Of a DNA stretch of 7,344 nt, positions 5,254 to 7,344 are shown piece after piece. The position numbers and the translations under genes were made by a program. Source of the stretch: Ignavibacteria bacterium UBA4661. Its GTDB lineage: Bacteria; Bacteroidota; Ignavibacteria; Kapaibacteriales; UBA4661. The stretch lies in NCBI GenBank assembly GCA_002405405.1, contig DHLT01000210.1, positions 2,198 through 9,541 of the forward strand, in the 5' to 3' direction. Positions within the stretch are counted from its first letter, which is position 1, and every line of letters starts with the position of its first letter. Under the pieces are notes generated by a model, which saw nothing but the letters and a program-made list of their open reading frames with translations, searched no databases and was not told the DNA's origin.

Positions 5254-5324
5254 ATGCCATCCCCAATAAACAAAGTCCATCACTGTATCACTACGGGAAT
5301 GGACTTATAATCTCTGTATGGCAT
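5254..5324 (-). terminator. Nested inverted repeat, possible terminator of the glycosyltransferase gene
   Basis: The outer arms ATGCCAT (5254-5260) and ATGGCAT (5318-5324) enclose inner arms AAGTCCAT (5273-5280) and ATGGACTT (5299-5306) with an 18-nt loop. On the minus strand the inner stem is followed by TGTTTATTGGGG, a weak T-rich tract. It lies about 110-180 bp after the glycosyltransferase stop at 5436. The stem is short and the tract interrupted, so a regulatory dyad is an alternative. The rest of 5154-5435 holds only the 10-bp triplet and an A8/T8 run near 5221; no gene is visible. Confidence 0.4.
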
Positions 5325-5435
5325 AGAGTGTGTTTTCTTCCAACACATTGTCGGGGGTAACTTCCTTGTTAAATACTGCTGTGTATGCCATGCAGAAGAC
5401 ATATTCAAGAAACCTGCACGGGAGTATTGTGATAA

Positions 5436-7344
5436 TTATTCTTTCGAGAGTTCTGCCAATTCTTGTTGTGCAGGAGCAAAGTCCGGATCGATTTCAAGAG
5501 CACGCTCCAACATGATACGGGCATTTGCTTTGTCGCCAAGATCACGCAGGCACACACCCGCACCAAACCAACCATTGGCATTATCAGCATTGACCTCGAC
5601 CGCCAACGCAAACATATCACGGGCTTCTTCTTTCGCATTTTCGCGATACAAACATTCGGCACACTCGCACAAAATTAAGTCTAATGTGATACCGATACGC
5701 GAAACAAAGCGATGGTATTTCCACCCTTCCATGAGTGCCATAAAAAGAACAATGGCATTTTCTGATTCACCGCGCAAACGGGCAAGCGTTGCCTCGAGAT
5801 ACATCGTATCAGGATGATCTTCGCTTATAACATCACATTTTACCAAGCACTCTTCAGCCAGTGCATATTGCTTATCCTGAATACAGAATGAAGCCAAACG
5901 ATGCAGAGCCAATACCGCGTATTGTTCCGACAAGCCCCCCATGCGTATTGCCACATGGTAAAGTTCGATTGCCTCATCTACACGACCGGCGAAATACTCT
6001 TGCTCTGCTTTACCAAAAGCAATAATGCCATCGTCTTTATCGGCGAGCGATTCTTCCGATTGCTTGGCAAGCGTTGTACCCAAGATATGATCGACACGAT
6101 GCAATGCCTTGAGCGTTGCACGATTCCATGTCCACTCGGTACGTGCACGCAAAGCGGCATCCATACCCTTTGTTGCGGCTACCAGCGGATTCTGATATGC
6201 ATATTGCATAGCGGTGATAATATCCTCCACACGCGGCACCAACAAATATGCTTCACCGACCAATTGCTCTTTGATGCTATCGAGTGGTACTTGCTCGGAG
6301 GGCAGGAGCCATCCGACTTCCTCATCGACAAAATCATCCATTGCCATGCCTTCGGTAACAATGACGGGTTTGCCACATGCCATTGCTTCAAGCGTTGGCA
6401 TATTGAATCCTTCGCCACGCGAGGGGCAAACGAATACATCGCAAGCACGCAGAAGATCGGCAACTTGTTCATCGGGCACCATCGAATCCATATACCATAT
6501 TTCAGGAGCATTCGGAGTTTTGCGGAACTCGGCGATAAGCTCATCCATCGGAACATGCGAATTCTTATAAAATGTATCACCACCCATGCCTTTGATGATC
6601 AGCGTAACATCATCGGCAGAGGTAAATGCTTGAGCATACGCCTGTAAGAGAAGATCAATACCTTTGCGGAAGGTTGTACCTCCTATGTACAGAAACTTAA
6701 AACGTTTCTTCGTGGGCAGTTCTGCCTGCTTGCCAAACGGCGTAAAAATATCGGTACGCACACCATTCGGAATGACTTGAACTTTATCGGCAGGAATGCC
6801 CGAACGAAGAAATGCTGAACGTGCGAAGGTGGAGGGTGTCCACACTTCATCGGCTGACATTGCCGCCTCATAGAGGTCTTTGCGGACGGTACTGAATTCC
6901 CATGGTTGCATGAGAACCCATTTTGCTCCGGGCGGCTTTTCGGTTTTCGGGGGCCAGGTATGGCGCACCCAGATGTAGGGAAGTTTTTTGATTGCTTGCG
7001 GAACTGCTTGCTTGTAGCGAATATCATGCTTATGAATTGCTTCGTATCGACTATGTCCTATCGGCGAAAATTGCTCGGTGCCGAAGGGTATCACCGTCAA
7101 TTCTACACCCGAACACTGCAAGAGATTATAGCTCTGCTCACGATTGATCGTTGCGAAGGACGAGTACAGAAATTGCGCTCCCTCCCACACGATATTCGCT
7201 TGCTTACCCGTTGATACAACTGCCTCGCTTGGCAATGGTTGTACGGCAATTGGTTCTTGTTGTCTTTCCGCAGGAGATTGCGATACAGGTTGTGCTATCG
7301 GCTGCGATGCAGGTTGTGGTATCGGTGCAGGCGTACTTGTCTTT
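5436..7344 (-). CDS. GT4-type glycosyltransferase with C-terminal TPR repeats, N-terminus cut by right window edge
   Basis: Predicted transferase moving a sugar from a nucleotide-sugar donor to a glycan, lipid or protein acceptor in the cytoplasm. The frame is open from the right edge (first full codon 7343-7341), giving 635 visible residues; no start is visible, and the TTG at 7235 is only the first possible start codon in view. Residues 1-40 are a Pro/Gln/Ala/Ser linker with an octad repeat (PIPQPASQ, PIAQPVSQ). Residues 48-400 are a GT-B fold: VWTPSTFARSAFLRSGI and VQVIPNGVRTDIF, the donor-domain start FKFLYIGGTTFRKGIDLL (216-233), and EGFNMPTLEAMACGKPVI with the family's E-x7-E pair at E311 and E319. 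Residues 440-630 contain TPR-like helices, clearest at the end (NGWFGAGVCLRDLGDKANAR, then LERALEIDPDFAPA). The linker implies at least one more domain upstream. Donor and acceptor cannot be read from sequence. Confidence 0.92.
   Translation of the reverse strand, partial: KTSTPAPIPQPASQPIAQPVSQSPAERQQEPIAVQPLPSEAVVSTGKQANIVWEGAQFLYSSFATINREQSYNLLQCSGVELTVIPFGTEQFSPIGHSRYEAIHKHDIRYKQAVPQAIKKLPYIWVRHTWPPKTEKPPGAKWVLMQPWEFSTVRKDLYEAAMSADEVWTPSTFARSAFLRSGIPADKVQVIPNGVRTDIFTPFGKQAELPTKKRFKFLYIGGTTFRKGIDLLLQAYAQAFTSADDVTLIIKGMGGDTFYKNSHVPMDELIAEFRKTPNAPEIWYMDSMVPDEQVADLLRACDVFVCPSRGEGFNMPTLEAMACGKPVIVTEGMAMDDFVDEEVGWLLPSEQVPLDSIKEQLVGEAYLLVPRVEDIITAMQYAYQNPLVAATKGMDAALRARTEWTWNRATLKALHRVDHILGTTLAKQSEESLADKDDGIIAFGKAEQEYFAGRVDEAIELYHVAIRMGGLSEQYAVLALHRLASFCIQDKQYALAEECLVKCDVISEDHPDTMYLEATLARLRGESENAIVLFMALMEGWKYHRFVSRIGITLDLILCECAECLYRENAKEEARDMFALAVEVNADNANGWFGAGVCLRDLGDKANARIMLERALEIDPDFAPAQQELAELSKE
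7281..7328 (-). repeat. Two tandem 24-bp coding repeats in the Pro/Gln-rich linker
   Basis: Units 7281-7304 and 7305-7328 differ at a few positions (GATACAGGTTGTGCTATCGG against GATGCAGGTTGTGGTATCGG). They encode the octads PIAQPVSQ and PIPQPASQ in the glycosyltransferase frame; a degraded third unit (SPAERQQE) follows. The array may continue beyond the right edge. Confidence 0.75.

Noticed and set aside
5901..6647. Long plus-strand frame (248 codons) antisense to the glycosyltransferase
   Set aside because: It lies wholly within a clear GT4/TPR coding region, is Cys/His/Ile-rich without recognisable domains, and is a typical antisense shadow.

Overview
The window looks like an AT-leaning chromosomal stretch of a Gram-negative bacterium. 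The evidence is two signal-peptidase-II lipoproteins, an N-terminally exported protein that looks like an outer-membrane barrel, a LytTR-type regulator and a GT4 glycosyltransferase with TPR repeats. This mix fits the Bacteroidota/Chlorobi (FCB) side of the tree, but that placement is inference; there is no rRNA or other marker gene here. Every gene I accept is on the minus strand, so transcription runs from high to low coordinates.

Layout in the direction of transcription: (1) 7343-5436, a GT4 glycosyltransferase with C-terminal TPR repeats. Its reading frame runs off the right edge through a Pro/Gln-rich repeat linker. (2) 5435-5118, an intergenic region with a nested inverted repeat and a 10-bp tandem triplet. 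(3) 5117-4296, a response-regulator-like protein with a degenerate receiver and a LytTR DNA-binding domain. (4) 4295-3876, a gene-free region holding copy B of a 187-bp direct repeat. (5) 3875-2335, a three-gene unit: a lipoprotein, then two small single-pass membrane proteins with coiled coils, the last two overlapping. It ends in a clear intrinsic terminator (2303-2270). (6) 2334-1886, a gene-free region holding copy A of the repeat. (7) 1885-596, a second, unrelated lipoprotein. (8) 489-1, the N-terminal 163 residues of a probable outer-membrane protein, cut by the left edge.

The striking feature is the architecture shared by the two lipoprotein loci. Each has the same ~187-bp noncoding repeat about 190 bp upstream, then a divergent spacer, then a near-identical ribosome-binding site and first 20 codons, and then a completely different lipoprotein body. 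The repeat contains a TGCGA-type motif iterated at 20-21 bp. That is close to the spacing of the direct repeats LytTR regulators bind, and a LytTR gene lies next to copy B. A testable hypothesis is that this LytTR protein controls both lipoprotein loci, and that the loci arose by shuffling coding bodies behind a common upstream/leader cassette. The sequence does not reveal what the lipoproteins and their small membrane partners do.
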